Source of the DNA: Embleya sp051903075
Lineage (GTDB): Bacteria; Actinomycetota; Actinomycetes; Streptomycetales; Streptomycetaceae
Length of the DNA stretch: 64,000 nt
Assembly (NCBI RefSeq): GCF_051903075.1
Contig: NZ_CP182424.1
Coordinates: forward strand, 238,593-302,592
Direction: 5' to 3'
Below, in pieces: positions 27,557 to 36,425 of this stretch. Made by a program: the position numbers and the translations under genes. The notes under the pieces are model-generated. The model was given only the letters and a program-made list of their open reading frames with translations. It was not told where the DNA came from and did no database searches. How positions within the stretch are numbered: the first letter of the stretch is position 1; each line of letters starts with the position of its first letter.

Positions 27557-27718
27557 CCCCGGGGCCGCCCGCCGCCCACCCCAACCCCACCGACTGCCTC
27601 CGCGCCACCTGCACCATCCCCCGGTCCGGCATGCGCGCCGGCCATCCCGGGCACGGGCGGCCACCCCATTCACCATTCCCGCTCGCGCGGGCACCACCGC
27701 GCCGCACCGGAGACGGCA

Positions 27719-28050
27719 ATGACCCTCGAAGCCACCGCGTCCGTCCCTTCACCCGCCGAACGCCGACGCCCGCACAAGGCCACCAGAGCCGGTATCCACT
27801 GGCGCGCCAACTTCGACGGCGACGGGCTGCGCCTGGAGGTCCCCGACACGAGCCACCCCGCGTGGAAGACCGTGCGCCGGCTCCGGATCACGCGACCACC
27901 CTTGTACACCGCAGAGTTCCCGGCGCGACGCCGCGACGTCGTCGTGGCCGCGCTGCGCGACGCGTTCGGCCGGGACGGGCTCGCCCCGTCTCCCACGTGG
28001 ACGTCGATGTGCGGTTGGACGCCGCCGACCCGCAGATCGGGACGAGTCAT
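27719..28050 (+). pseudogene. Truncated second copy of the 10076-11800 gene
   Basis: Begins MTLEATA like the first copy, with six extra residues (SVPSPA), and stays parallel for about 90 codons. A 1-base deletion after GRDGLAP then shifts the frame. Near 28046 the sequence jumps to what corresponds to 11870 in the first copy, deleting about 1.5 kb. The open frame continues through the duplicated leader to 28294 but is not meaningful. Confidence 0.75.
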
Positions 28051-28135
28051 GTGGTGTCGTGCGCGGAGGAGGGGGGTGGCCGGTCCAAGCGGTGTCGGGA
28101 AGCGGCGAGGGTCGTGGAATGGGAGCTTCCCGCCG

Positions 28136-28364
28136 ACGGCATCGGATGACGCGATCGGTTCCATTGCGGCGTGGGTCCGCCCGGTCGCGGGATCGAGGTC
28201 TTTCGGCATCATCCGTAAAGCTGCTGGTCGAGGCCACGAACATGCGGCCGTGATGGGCCGGTTGCGATCGGATGACGCGAGGAGAAACCGATGACCGTGC
28301 CCGTGATCGGTCTTGAGGAGCGCCGGGCCGCGCTCTCGAAGGCCGCCGCCGTGCGCAAGGAGCG
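28136..28364 (+). repeat. 229-bp block identical to 11964-12192
   Basis: Second member of the repeat, covering the leader and first codons of the frameshifted sIHF copy. See 11964-12192; divergence resumes at 28365 (A instead of G). Confidence 0.85.
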
Positions 28365-28606
28365 AGCCGCAATGAAGGAGGAACTCAAGCGCGGCAGGAT
28401 CTCGCTGCGCGAGGTGTTGGACACCGACACCCTGGCGGTGCGCAGGATGCCGGTCCGAGCCTTGCTCGAGTCCCTCCCCGACATCGGGAAGGCGCGCGCG
28501 GACCGATTGCTCGCCGAACTGGGGATCTCTACGAGCCGGCGGGTGCCGGGGCCTGGGGGTCCAGCAACGCGAGCGGCTTCTGGAGCGCTGCGCGCCTCAG
28601 GCGTGA
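28291..28606 (+). pseudogene. Frameshifted second sIHF copy
   Basis: Identical to the 12119 gene through the first 24 codons and nearly so through SRRV. One extra G in the run at 28548-28551 then throws it out of frame: the gene is 316 bp to the equivalent TGA against 315 bp in the intact copy. The shifted frame runs on to 28947. The loss removes only the last 15 or so residues (GLGVQQRDRLLERC), which lie beyond the helix-two-turn-helix, so some DNA binding could survive with a changed tail. Confidence 0.8.
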
Positions 28607-28814
28607 CCGGCGGACGCGGGTCGCCAACGCCCCACTTCGACGGCTCCGACGAACTCCTGACCGTTCCCGCAGGTGGCCGGGTGCGGCTGACCCGCGACAT
28701 CCGTCCCTCGTGCGGATTGCGGTTCCTCGAAGCGCGGGTCCGGTGGGCGTGCGCCGGTTACGCTCCGGACACGGTGCGCTCGCCCGAGCGTCGTGAACGA
28801 GCGGGGAGTGCGCG

Positions 28815-29756
28815 ATGGCGGTGGGGACTTCGGTGGGCGAGGACGACCTGCGCACGATGTTGGCCCGGCGCAGCGGCCTGGACGAGGCCTCGCTCTGGTA
28901 CCCCGTGCACGAGGTCCCGCGCGCGTTCGGCGTGTCGTGGCCGTTGACCGACGAACGGGCCGAGGACGTCCTGTCCGACCTGCTCGACGGCCTGCGACGC
29001 ACGCTCCCGCCGCCGGACGGGCCGCCGGGTGCCCGCGGCCGCCGGTACGTGTACCTGTCCGAGATCACCGACCGGTACGCGCGGTGCGACACCCGCCGCA
29101 TCCTCGAACGGATCCACCACGCCGGGATCACTCCGGCGCGCCCGGACGGGCGGGACTACGACCCGCGTTCGGAACACGGGTGGGGCGCCCGCCCCTCCAC
29201 GGCAGCCGACCTCGGCGGCACGCCGTCGTGGGCGTGGTGGCGGGCCGTGCGCGAGGCGGGGGCGCGGCCGGCGTACCGGATGCCCGACCCGTATGTCGGC
29301 GAGGGCCCACCGCCCGTCGACCGCGCGCTGGACCTGCGCGAGTCCACCGGGGACGATCGGGCCTACCGCGCCGCGCTGCTCGCGGCGGTGCGCGAGGACC
29401 CCCGGCAACTCGACTGCTGGGCGCACCTCGGCGGCGACGCGTTCGAGCGCGCCGACGCCGACGAGGCCGCGCTGTCCGAGGCCCTGGGGTTCTACCAGAG
29501 CGCCGTGGCCGTCGCCGAGTTGTCCCTGCCGCCGGCGTTCGCCGGGGTCCTGGCCTGGGGCGAGTTGGACAACCGGCCGTTCCATCGGGCCCTGCACGGC
29601 CTCGGGTTGACGTGGTGGAGGCTCGGCGACACGAAGAGGGCGGCGACGGTGTTCGGGAACAGCCTCTGGACCAACCCCGCCGACAATCAGGGCATCCGCT
29701 ACCTCGTCGGCCCGGCACGGGCGGGCACCGCGTGCCCTCGGTCCTTCGGGTCCTGA
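28815..29756 (+). CDS. TPR-like hypothetical protein, 313 aa
   Basis: ATG 28815 has GGGGAG at six bases. The N-terminal 100 residues are unassigned (SLWYPVHEVPRAFGVSW). From about residue 175 the sequence turns into helical repeats: DRAYRAALLAAVREDPRQLDCWAHLG, ALGFYQSAVAVAEL, then HRALHGLGLTWWRLGDTKRAATVFGNSLWTNP. The final W-x-L-G-x3-RA-x2-VF...NP is classic TPR. TPR proteins mediate protein contacts; no catalytic motif is visible. Stands alone downstream of the decayed module. Confidence 0.7.
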   Translation: MAVGTSVGEDDLRTMLARRSGLDEASLWYPVHEVPRAFGVSWPLTDERAEDVLSDLLDGLRRTLPPPDGPPGARGRRYVYLSEITDRYARCDTRRILERIHHAGITPARPDGRDYDPRSEHGWGARPSTAADLGGTPSWAWWRAVREAGARPAYRMPDPYVGEGPPPVDRALDLRESTGDDRAYRAALLAAVREDPRQLDCWAHLGGDAFERADADEAALSEALGFYQSAVAVAELSLPPAFAGVLAWGELDNRPFHRALHGLGLTWWRLGDTKRAATVFGNSLWTNPADNQGIRYLVGPARAGTACPRSFGS

Positions 29757-30532
29757 GCGCGCCGACATCGCCCGGCCCCTTGCGGCGTCGGGCTCACGGG
29801 CCTCAAGGTCATCCCGCCCGGAGAGACCGGGGCCATCACCATGCCGCTCGCCGACGGCGCCGACCCCCATCGCAACACCGGCCGGGGCGGCCGACCTCCC
29901 GCGGCAGGCCGACGAAGAAGCCGCACCGTTTCGCCGTCGCGCCACGTCCGGGTCCGTGGTGGGTCGTGGACGTGCTCGCCGGGGACTTCTCCTGCTGCCG
30001 AGCAACCGCCACCCCGCCTCCGCGCCCACCCCGCCGCTGCGCCGCCGCCGGCGGCTCGTCGGTGCGCATTCCCTCGACGAAGGCCGAGTCGTCGGCGGTG
30101 TCCGCGTGCACGGCGAGCGCGCCGTGTGTGTTCCCTCCGCGGCGTGACCGCAAGGATCGGACCGGTTTCAGGGCCTGCACGGCCGCGTGCGTGTGTACCG
30201 ACAGCACCCCTGTGCGAGGCGCTCCACCTCGTCCCTTCTTCGGTCGCCGGCCGACAGGGGCATTGCCGCCGCGCCGCAGGTAGCGACCGCTCCCATGCTG
30301 CCGTGAGGACGCCCGCGCGGCTGCCACGCGTACAGAGCTCCGCATGTCCTCGCCTACGGTTCCGCGGCACCGTGACCGACCGTGGCTCTGCCGCGTACGC
30401 CCGAGGGACAGGGGTGGGATCGATGGATAAGACCCGGTTGTCCTCGGTGAAGTTCGTTGCCCGTACGCTTGCCCGGCCGCCTGCCACCGCCTGCGGTCAC
30501 CGTCTGCGGACTCGGAGCCGGCACCAATCGTG
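29757..30532. other. Gene-poor stretch holding a phosphotransferase scrap
   Basis: No intact gene. On the minus strand at about 30028-30117 one frame reads AVHADTADDSAFVEGMRTDEPPAAAQRR, which lines up with AVRVDTATGPVFVKGLRTCDPHVAAQRR of the phosphotransferase at 31302-32105. It is therefore a decayed duplicate fragment. The rest shows nothing I can support. Confidence 0.45.
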
Positions 30533-31162
30533 ATGGAACGTCGCAAGGTCTTGTTCACCGCCGTCGAGGCCCTCACCGGGGACGGTGAACGTGATGCGCT
30601 CGCCGCGGCCCTGCTCGCGGTCGAAGCCCGGGAGGGCGAGCGGCGGGGATGGGACCGCGAGCCGACGCTGTGGGCTCTTCACCTGCCGGCCATGGACGTC
30701 GGCGTGATCGAGTTGCGGGTGGTCCCCTCCCGGCGGTGGCGAGGCAGCGAGGATCGGAATCCGGCCGACGTCCTGGCGGGATGGGGCCTGCGGCAGCCCG
30801 CGCCCGACAGCGCCCCCGCACGGCGCGTCGCGGACGCCCCGGACGGGTTTGCCGGCATCGCCTTTATGTACGAGGCATGGTCGGTACCGGACGCGGCGCT
30901 CGACGAGGCGATGGAGCAGTCACGGGCCGCCGGAGAACGGCTGTTCCACGAGCGTGACGACCGGATCGAGGTACGCCAGATCGTGGCGGTGGACATCAAC
31001 GGCAACGGCTACCTGGTCGTCCGCCGCCGTGGAGCCGGGCCCGTCCTCACAGTCACCGACGCGCTCGAACCCCACCATCGGATCGAACTCTCCGGCGACC
31101 TGATCGACCCCCTGCACCGCCTGGTCGACGCCGTCCGCGTCGGAGCCGTCCACCTGGGCTGA
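30533..31162 (+). CDS. Hypothetical protein, 209 aa
   Basis: The frame opens at GTG 30530/ATG 30533 and has steady codon bias. Segments FAGIAFMYEAWSV and IVAVDINGNGYLVVRRRG suggest an alpha/beta fold in which the second half repeats short strands. The region VRQIVAVDINGNGYL resembles small actinomycete proteins of unknown function. No membrane helix or catalytic signature. Convergent with 31302-32105. Confidence 0.65.
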   Translation: MERRKVLFTAVEALTGDGERDALAAALLAVEAREGERRGWDREPTLWALHLPAMDVGVIELRVVPSRRWRGSEDRNPADVLAGWGLRQPAPDSAPARRVADAPDGFAGIAFMYEAWSVPDAALDEAMEQSRAAGERLFHERDDRIEVRQIVAVDINGNGYLVVRRRGAGPVLTVTDALEPHHRIELSGDLIDPLHRLVDAVRVGAVHLG

Positions 31163-31301
31163 CCCACGCCGGTCCCCAATCCCACCTGCGCCCGGCCCAC
31201 GTCGACAGGGCCCGCACGTCGTGAGCTCCGCAGGCCGGGCACGGTCGCCACCATCGCTCGGAGAGGCAGGTCGGGCGTGCGTGATCGGGATCGCTGAGCC
31301 G

Positions 31302-32105
31302 TTAGAGCGCGCGGTGCGCGGCCCACGCGCGGGCGGCCTCCGCCAGCGCGCGGGACCAGGGCGCCGGTCTGCCTCTCGTGATGCCGGCCCAGTAGCGGGC
31401 CTCGGCTTCGGCGAAGTCGGTGAGCACCCGATCGGGCACGCCGCGCCAGCCGGGCAGTCGCGTCGCCCACGCCTGCGCGGCGGCGGGCGACTGTCCGCCC
31501 GTGGCGATCAGGCGCACGACCACAAGCGCCGGGTCCAACCAGGCCGGCCCCCGCACGGCCCACCCCCAGTCCACGAGCACCGCCCTGTCGGGCTCCACGA
31601 GGACGTTCTCGGGGTTGAAGTCCGTGTGGCACAACGTCGACCCCGCCAGCGCCTCGCCGAGACCGGCGGGAGCACACCGCGCCCACCGCTCTCCGGCCGA
31701 CGGCAGCTCCACCGCGGGCAGCCGAAGACCGGCGAGTGCGGTGAGTGTGTCGGCCAACAGGTCCAGGTCCCGGGAGTGTTGGCGATAGTCGGCGTGACGG
31801 CCGGTGACGAACTCGAACCCGACCAGATCCCAACCCCCGACCAACAGCCGCCACAACACCTGCGGGCCCGCTCCCGCCACGCTCTCCCCGATCAGGGCCT
31901 CGCGCCGCTGTGCCGCCACGTGCGGGTCACACGTGCGCAGTCCTTTGACGAACACCGGCCCGGTCGCGGTGTCCACACGCACGGCCAGATCGCTGTGATG
32001 GCCTCCCTCCACGGGCGTGATCTGGTGGATCGGCCCGGTCAAGGCCTCCACCGCCGAGCGCGCACGGACCGGCAACACGTCACGAGGACGCATCCTCTCG
32101 CCCAT
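31302..32105 (-). CDS. Aminoglycoside-phosphotransferase-family enzyme
   Basis: Start taken at ATG 32105 (MGERMRPRDVLPV), which follows GGGAGGG at five bases; the frame extends to 32159. About 267 residues. N-lobe: AVRVDTATGPVFVKGL, with the ATP lysine in VFVKGL. Catalytic loop: LCHTDFNPENVLV (H-x-D-x4-N). Metal site: AVLVDWGWA. This is the APH/choline-kinase fold, phosphorylating a small molecule. The sequence does not say whether it confers resistance to an aminoglycoside or acts in metabolism. A decayed fragment of a relative lies at about 30028-30117. Confidence 0.85.
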   Translation of the reverse strand: MGERMRPRDVLPVRARSAVEALTGPIHQITPVEGGHHSDLAVRVDTATGPVFVKGLRTCDPHVAAQRREALIGESVAGAGPQVLWRLLVGGWDLVGFEFVTGRHADYRQHSRDLDLLADTLTALAGLRLPAVELPSAGERWARCAPAGLGEALAGSTLCHTDFNPENVLVEPDRAVLVDWGWAVRGPAWLDPALVVVRLIATGGQSPAAAQAWATRLPGWRGVPDRVLTDFAEAEARYWAGITRGRPAPWSRALAEAARAWAAHRAL

Positions 32106-32180
32106 CCAGCCCTCCCGACCGGTCGTCCGGACGCCGCCCGTGAGGGCACGTCGGCGCATATGCCACGGCGCCGTGGCGGG

Positions 32181-32990
32181 TCAGGACTGGTGGTGCGCGG
32201 TGCCGGTGGAGTCGACCCAGGTGACCAGGTCCTGGGCGCGGTTGCTGAACTTGGCGTCGTGGACGAGCCGGCCGCGCAGCCGGGCGTGGTCGAGATTGTC
32301 GTGGGTCCACGTGTCACCGTTGTGGATGGTGGGGATCTGGTAGGACGCGCCTTCGCGGGTGGCGGTGGTCCAACCGGCGGGGTCGGTGGCGATGGCGCTG
32401 CGGACGTAGCGGCGGGCGGTGGGACCTTTGACCGCGACCACGGCACGTGGCGCGGTCTGCGGGTCGGCGGCCCACTGTCGGGCCCAGGGGCCGAGTTGCC
32501 ACCAGCGGACGGTGTTCTCGGCGAGTACTGCCGGGTCGGTTCCGCCGGCGTCGGCCCGCGGTCGGTCCAGGTCCCGGTATGGCTTGGAGCTGTGGAACAC
32601 GATCAAGACTCCGTTCAGGCTCCGTCCGAGGTCGGCGACCGTCAGCGGCTCCATACCGAGGCGGTGGGCGTATTCGGGAGGTGTGCCGAGCGGGGTGAAG
32701 CGCCACCTCTCCCGGCGGACGTTGGCGAGCTTCGCCTTCACGCCGGGGGACAAGACGTCGATCAGGATGCTCTCCACTACGGCGGCGGTGGCGTGGTCGG
32801 GCATCTCGGCGACGTCGATCGTGTAGCCGGGGGTGTCCAGGATGGCGGCGAGCCTCGCGTTGTGGGTGTCGGCCGCGTGGCTCTGAGCGCGGTCCTCGCT
32901 CCGGCCGCGGCCGACGTAGACGATGCGGTTGTCACGGTCCCGGATCGTGTACACCACCGGGCGCGGGTCCGGCCTCGACGAAATAGGCAT
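32181..32990 (-). CDS. GIY-YIG-like nuclease-domain protein
   Basis: 269 residues with GGGAGT before the ATG at 32990. Residues 10-30 (VVYTIRDRDNRIVYVGRGRSEDRAQSH) carry the two strands of a GIY-YIG domain, here Y-T-I...V-Y-V-G, with the following arginine. AAVVESILIDVLSP supplies the conserved glutamate. That is the LEM-3/endonuclease-like variant. The C-terminal 150 residues hold another domain (SLNGVLIVFHSSKPYRDLD, AVVAVKGPTARRYVRSAI) that I do not recognise. Not part of an operon. Could act in repair or restriction. Confidence 0.7.
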   Translation of the reverse strand: MPISSRPDPRPVVYTIRDRDNRIVYVGRGRSEDRAQSHAADTHNARLAAILDTPGYTIDVAEMPDHATAAVVESILIDVLSPGVKAKLANVRRERWRFTPLGTPPEYAHRLGMEPLTVADLGRSLNGVLIVFHSSKPYRDLDRPRADAGGTDPAVLAENTVRWWQLGPWARQWAADPQTAPRAVVAVKGPTARRYVRSAIATDPAGWTTATREGASYQIPTIHNGDTWTHDNLDHARLRGRLVHDAKFSNRAQDLVTWVDSTGTAHHQS

Positions 32991-33267
32991 GGCGGTACTC
33001 CCGACTCCGGCCTCTGGGACCGGCTCCTGCCGGCGCTCCAGGCACCGGCGACCGCCCTCGACGCTACGTCAGTGATGCATCGCACCCCGCCGTTTCGCGC
33101 AATGACGCGCCGGTAACGTCGTTGGGCCAGCGCGGCGGCGCCACGCTCCGCAGCGAATGCCTGTGGATCAGGTCGGATCACCGCCCGGCCGCGGCCCGGA
33201 GAGTCGTGCGCTCAAGGAATTTCGACCTCGAGATGTCGTTGTGGTCTGCAGGGGTCCGGCGTTGCGT

Positions 33268-33299
33268 GCTGTGACCCGGACGAGGGCCCGGGTCACAGC
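33268..33299 (-). terminator. 12-bp hairpin downstream of the DUF4365-like pair
   Basis: Perfect inverted repeat GCTGTGACCCGG/CCGGGTCACAGC with an 8-base loop, 35 bp beyond the stop at 33334. No T-run, as usual here. The remaining intergenic bases 32991-33333 show no gene. Confidence 0.7.
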
Positions 33300-33333
33300 C
33301 GACGCCCGACGCGACGTCGTTCAGCCGGGGAAC

Positions 33334-34539
33334 CTAAACGGGCTCGGTGTCGCCGGACGGGTTGCTTCCCCGGGCCAAGGTGTGGCGCAGGAAGCTGGAG
33401 TCGACCTCGACCTCGGTCAGTCGCCATGCCCGGCGTTCGAAGGCCAGCATGCCGGTGACGGTGAACGGCACCTTGTGCCGATACGCGATGACCGCCCATT
33501 CGTGGTCCGCGCCGGACAAGGTCATGTGGACCTTGCGTGTTCTGCCGCGCACCTCGGCGACCAGAATGACCGACGCGGCGTCCTGATCGTCGGGGCCGGC
33601 CTCGTCGCGCTGCAGGCCGTGCACCACCCCCACCAGGGTCTCCTGCCGCGGTGGTTCCTCCCGGCGCACGAGCCGTTCGCGGACGCGGGGCAGTTCCACC
33701 ATCACGTCGCGATCGAAGACGATGGTCGCCAGTCCCACGTCGGGGCGGGGAGCGGCGGCGGCCCACTCGAAGGACAGGTTCAGCGAGCGCAGATGGGGCG
33801 CGACGATGTCCTCCAACGACTCGATCAGACCGGCACTCACCCCCTGACCGCCCGGGTTCTCGATCACGCTCTCGTCCCATCGGCGACTCAGGCGCTCCGT
33901 GGTTTCCAGACCGCGCGCCAGGGTTTCCATCACCCGTCGGGGAAACGGTTGCACGGCATCCTGCGACGGACCGTCGTCGGCGCGATCGGGCGCGGAGGGG
34001 GATCCCAGCCGGGTCACGAGAGTGAAGACGAAGCTGCCTCTTTTGGTGTGTCCGAGCCGCACGTTGTCGTCCAGGAAGTCGGACACGCCGGCCGGCAGCC
34101 GACCGCGATGCGGATGCGCGGGGGAGGCGGTGGTCGTCGCGGCCGCGCGGATCATCTTGTAGAGCGCCTCGATGGTCTTCTCGGCCTGGTGGAACGGGAT
34201 GGTCCCGTCAGTCATGGCCTGGTCGAGCCGCACGAAGAACAGATCCGCGTGCGTGCCCACGACCCGCTCGTACAGCTCCTGCGCGTCCCAGTCGTGGATG
34301 TAGGCCAGCGACTCCAAGGTCTCCTGGAACCGCTGCCTGAAGTCCGCCCAGCCGGTGGCGAGGGGAACCAGGACCCGGCCCTCGACCGCGCCGCCGGCCG
34401 ACACCAGGCGCCAGATCTCGCGGACGTCGGGCTGTCGCGCCTCGAGTTCCCAGTCCCTGGAGGCAAGGAACTGGGACACGGCGGTCGGCGTGAGGGTGGA
34501 GGCCACCTCGCGGTAGCCGTCGAGCTCGGCAACGCCCAT
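33334..34539 (-). CDS. Hypothetical partner of the DUF4365-like protein, 401 aa
   Basis: ATG 34539 overlaps the upstream stop (TGATG) and follows GAGAGGTGG, so the two genes are translationally coupled. Landmarks: helical N-terminus with WELEARQPDVREIWRL, a middle GHTKRGSFVFTLVTRL, and a strand-rich C-terminus (ASVILVAEVRGRTRKVHMTLSG, WRLTEVEVDSSFL). The GSF segment in mid-protein recurs in uncharacterised proteins of plasmids and defence islands. No catalytic motif is visible, so I infer a sensor or structural partner for the nuclease-like upstream protein. Confidence 0.65.
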   Translation of the reverse strand: MGVAELDGYREVASTLTPTAVSQFLASRDWELEARQPDVREIWRLVSAGGAVEGRVLVPLATGWADFRQRFQETLESLAYIHDWDAQELYERVVGTHADLFFVRLDQAMTDGTIPFHQAEKTIEALYKMIRAAATTTASPAHPHRGRLPAGVSDFLDDNVRLGHTKRGSFVFTLVTRLGSPSAPDRADDGPSQDAVQPFPRRVMETLARGLETTERLSRRWDESVIENPGGQGVSAGLIESLEDIVAPHLRSLNLSFEWAAAAPRPDVGLATIVFDRDVMVELPRVRERLVRREEPPRQETLVGVVHGLQRDEAGPDDQDAASVILVAEVRGRTRKVHMTLSGADHEWAVIAYRHKVPFTVTGMLAFERRAWRLTEVEVDSSFLRHTLARGSNPSGDTEPV

Positions 34540-35147
34540 CACGACCACCTCTCGCTCTCGCCGATAGTCTCCATGATGCCGAGCAGGTGCTCGACGGTGA
34601 ACAGGTTACGTCTCGGCAAATGGACGGTCTGCGTCAGCTTGGACGTCGTCCCACCGGGGAAAGCGGAAGCCGCCTGCCAGAACATCCGGCTCTCCGTGAT
34701 CAGACGATTCTCGTCGACCACGACCCATTCGGATGCGTCCTCGGGAAGAACGAGCACCCCGAGATAGGCGGGAATGTGCCGTTTACCGTCGTTGCCCCGC
34801 ACCAGCTTGCGGAACGGCTTGACCTTCATCGGCCACGCCATGTGCTCCTCGGTGAGCAATTTGTGCTGGATCGTCGCCTTGAGTTGAAGATCGAACTGCG
34901 GCCCGAGAATCCGCCTGTACTCGACCGACGACGCGATGGTGAGATCCACACCCTCGTAGTCGGTGTCGTGCGTCTTGACGGCGCACCCGGCCGCGTACGT
35001 GATCATCCGCGTGAACGCGAGGCTGATCTGCTCCTCGCGAGCGGTCATCGGCAGTTGCCCGTCGACCAAGTCCCTCTTGTCACTCCTGCGAGCATCCAAG
35101 CGCTCCAGACCCTCGGGAGTCGAGGTGTCGTCGGTGTCGTCGCTCAT
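34539..35147 (-). CDS. DUF4365-like protein, 202 aa
   Basis: An acidic N-terminal 25 residues precede the conserved part: REEQISLAFTRMITYAAGCAV, HDTDYEGVDLTIASS, and FDLQLKAT with the D...Q-x-K spacing of the DUF4365 group. That group is thought to be a PD-(D/E)XK-like nuclease with glutamine in place of glutamate. The C-terminal half contains PAYLGVLVLPEDASEWVVV, as in other members. G-rich sequence precedes the ATG at 35147. First gene of a coupled two-gene unit with 33334-34539. Defence function is plausible from family context, not shown. Confidence 0.7.
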   Translation of the reverse strand: MSDDTDDTSTPEGLERLDARRSDKRDLVDGQLPMTAREEQISLAFTRMITYAAGCAVKTHDTDYEGVDLTIASSVEYRRILGPQFDLQLKATIQHKLLTEEHMAWPMKVKPFRKLVRGNDGKRHIPAYLGVLVLPEDASEWVVVDENRLITESRMFWQAASAFPGGTTSKLTQTVHLPRRNLFTVEHLLGIMETIGESERWS

Positions 35148-35299
35148 CTACCCCCCTGCTGTAGATGAGCGAATCTACGCGGCATATTCGAACCCGGAGC
35201 GCACGCTTGCGCAATCGACCACATCGAGGGCTCGGACCGGGCCTTCCCACCCCGACGGCCTTGCGCCGCGCCGTGGTTCGACCGGTGCCGGTCACCGTG

Positions 35300-36350
35300 T
35301 CAGGGTGTGACGTCGAACGCAGTGAACAGGTCCGCGAAGAACCGTCGGACCGTCTCGCCCGCCTGGTGGGGGCTGCGCAGGTCGTGGGTGCCGAAGCGGA
35401 AGACTTCGTATCCGGCAAGTTTGAGATCGCGGTCGGCGCGCATGGTGGCCGCGTACGTGGCCGGGTCGGCGCGGTCCCCGACGGCGTAGTGGTGCTTGCC
35501 GTCGACTTCGATCACGACCCGTCGGCCGCGGGGCAGGAGCAGCAGGAAGTCCATGCGGAACCGCAACAGCGCGTCCACCCCGCGTGCGTGGACGGTCTTG
35601 GGGTCCCAGTGCAGCCAGACCTCGGGCAGCAGCGCGGGGAAGTCCGCCGTCGTGGCCGACGATGTCGTGGTAGAGGTCGAACAGAAGCAGCTGCGGGGGC
35701 GACTTCGCGTCGTCGACGCTCTTGCGGAGCCGCGCGTACAGCTCCGCTTTCGTCGCGGCCTCGTCGCCCGACTCGGGGTGCGTGTGGGGCCACCACGCCT
35801 GCAGGTCGCTCCATCGGATGCCGTCGGCGCCGATCGGCCGGTCGTAGACCAGGACGTCCCCGGTGTCGCCGACGATCTCGATGTCGTTGTCGATGGCGTC
35901 CCGGAACCGGATGTCGGGCTTGTTCGCCGACGCGAAGATCAGGTTCTTCGGCCGGCCGCGACCCGACCGCGTCGACACCAGCGCGAACACCGGATAGCCG
36001 TCCTCGGAGCCCACCTCCCGCAGCTCCGCCCCCGCCGCGCCGAGGTGACGGTTCATGCCGGCGGCGACCGTACGCTGTCGCGCCTCGTCGGGAACGACGT
36101 CCCCCGACAGCAGGCCCTCGAGGAACTGGGTGAACCGCGCGTCCGGCGCCTCGAACGCGCCCAACCGGTCGAAAAGTTCCTCGGCCGACCAGTCTCCCGG
36201 GTTGCGCAGGACGTGCCGCTCGATCCGCGCGCCCAACCCCCGAGGGGACTCGAGGAAGACGTCCATCGGATCGCTCAACACCCACCCCGGCTGGCACTCT
36301 CGGGCGGGAACGCGGCAGCCGTGCACCGCGAGTTGATCGCCAAAGCCCAT
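35300..36350 (-). pseudogene. AbiJ-like / PD-(D/E)XK protein gene with a frameshift
   Basis: The upstream frame (from ATG 36350 or 36266) encodes EELFDRLGAFEAPDARFTQFLEGLLSGDVVPDEARQ, then ELREVGSEDGYPVF, the layout of an AbiJ-type N-terminal domain. Around 35636-35650 the reading frame changes: FPALLPEVWLHWDPKTVHARGVDALLRF continues in the frame of 35300-35578, which ends with RMDFLLLLPRGRRVVIEVDGKHHYA. This last part is a Vsr/DUF559-like PD-(D/E)XK core (D, E-V-D-G-K). A single-base indel separates the halves. The intact protein of about 350 residues would be an abortive-infection-type nuclease next to the DUF4365-like pair. Sequencing error cannot be excluded. Confidence 0.65.
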
Positions 36351-36425
36351 GCAGCTGCCACAGGTGGGCAGGCCGGCGATACCGATCCGGCCGGTTGCCT
36401 GGTCCGGGCCGCGCTTCGCCGATGG

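Noticed and set aside
33157..34767. 536-residue plus-strand frame
   Set aside because: Antisense to the DUF4365-like pair, which shows translational coupling and a terminator.
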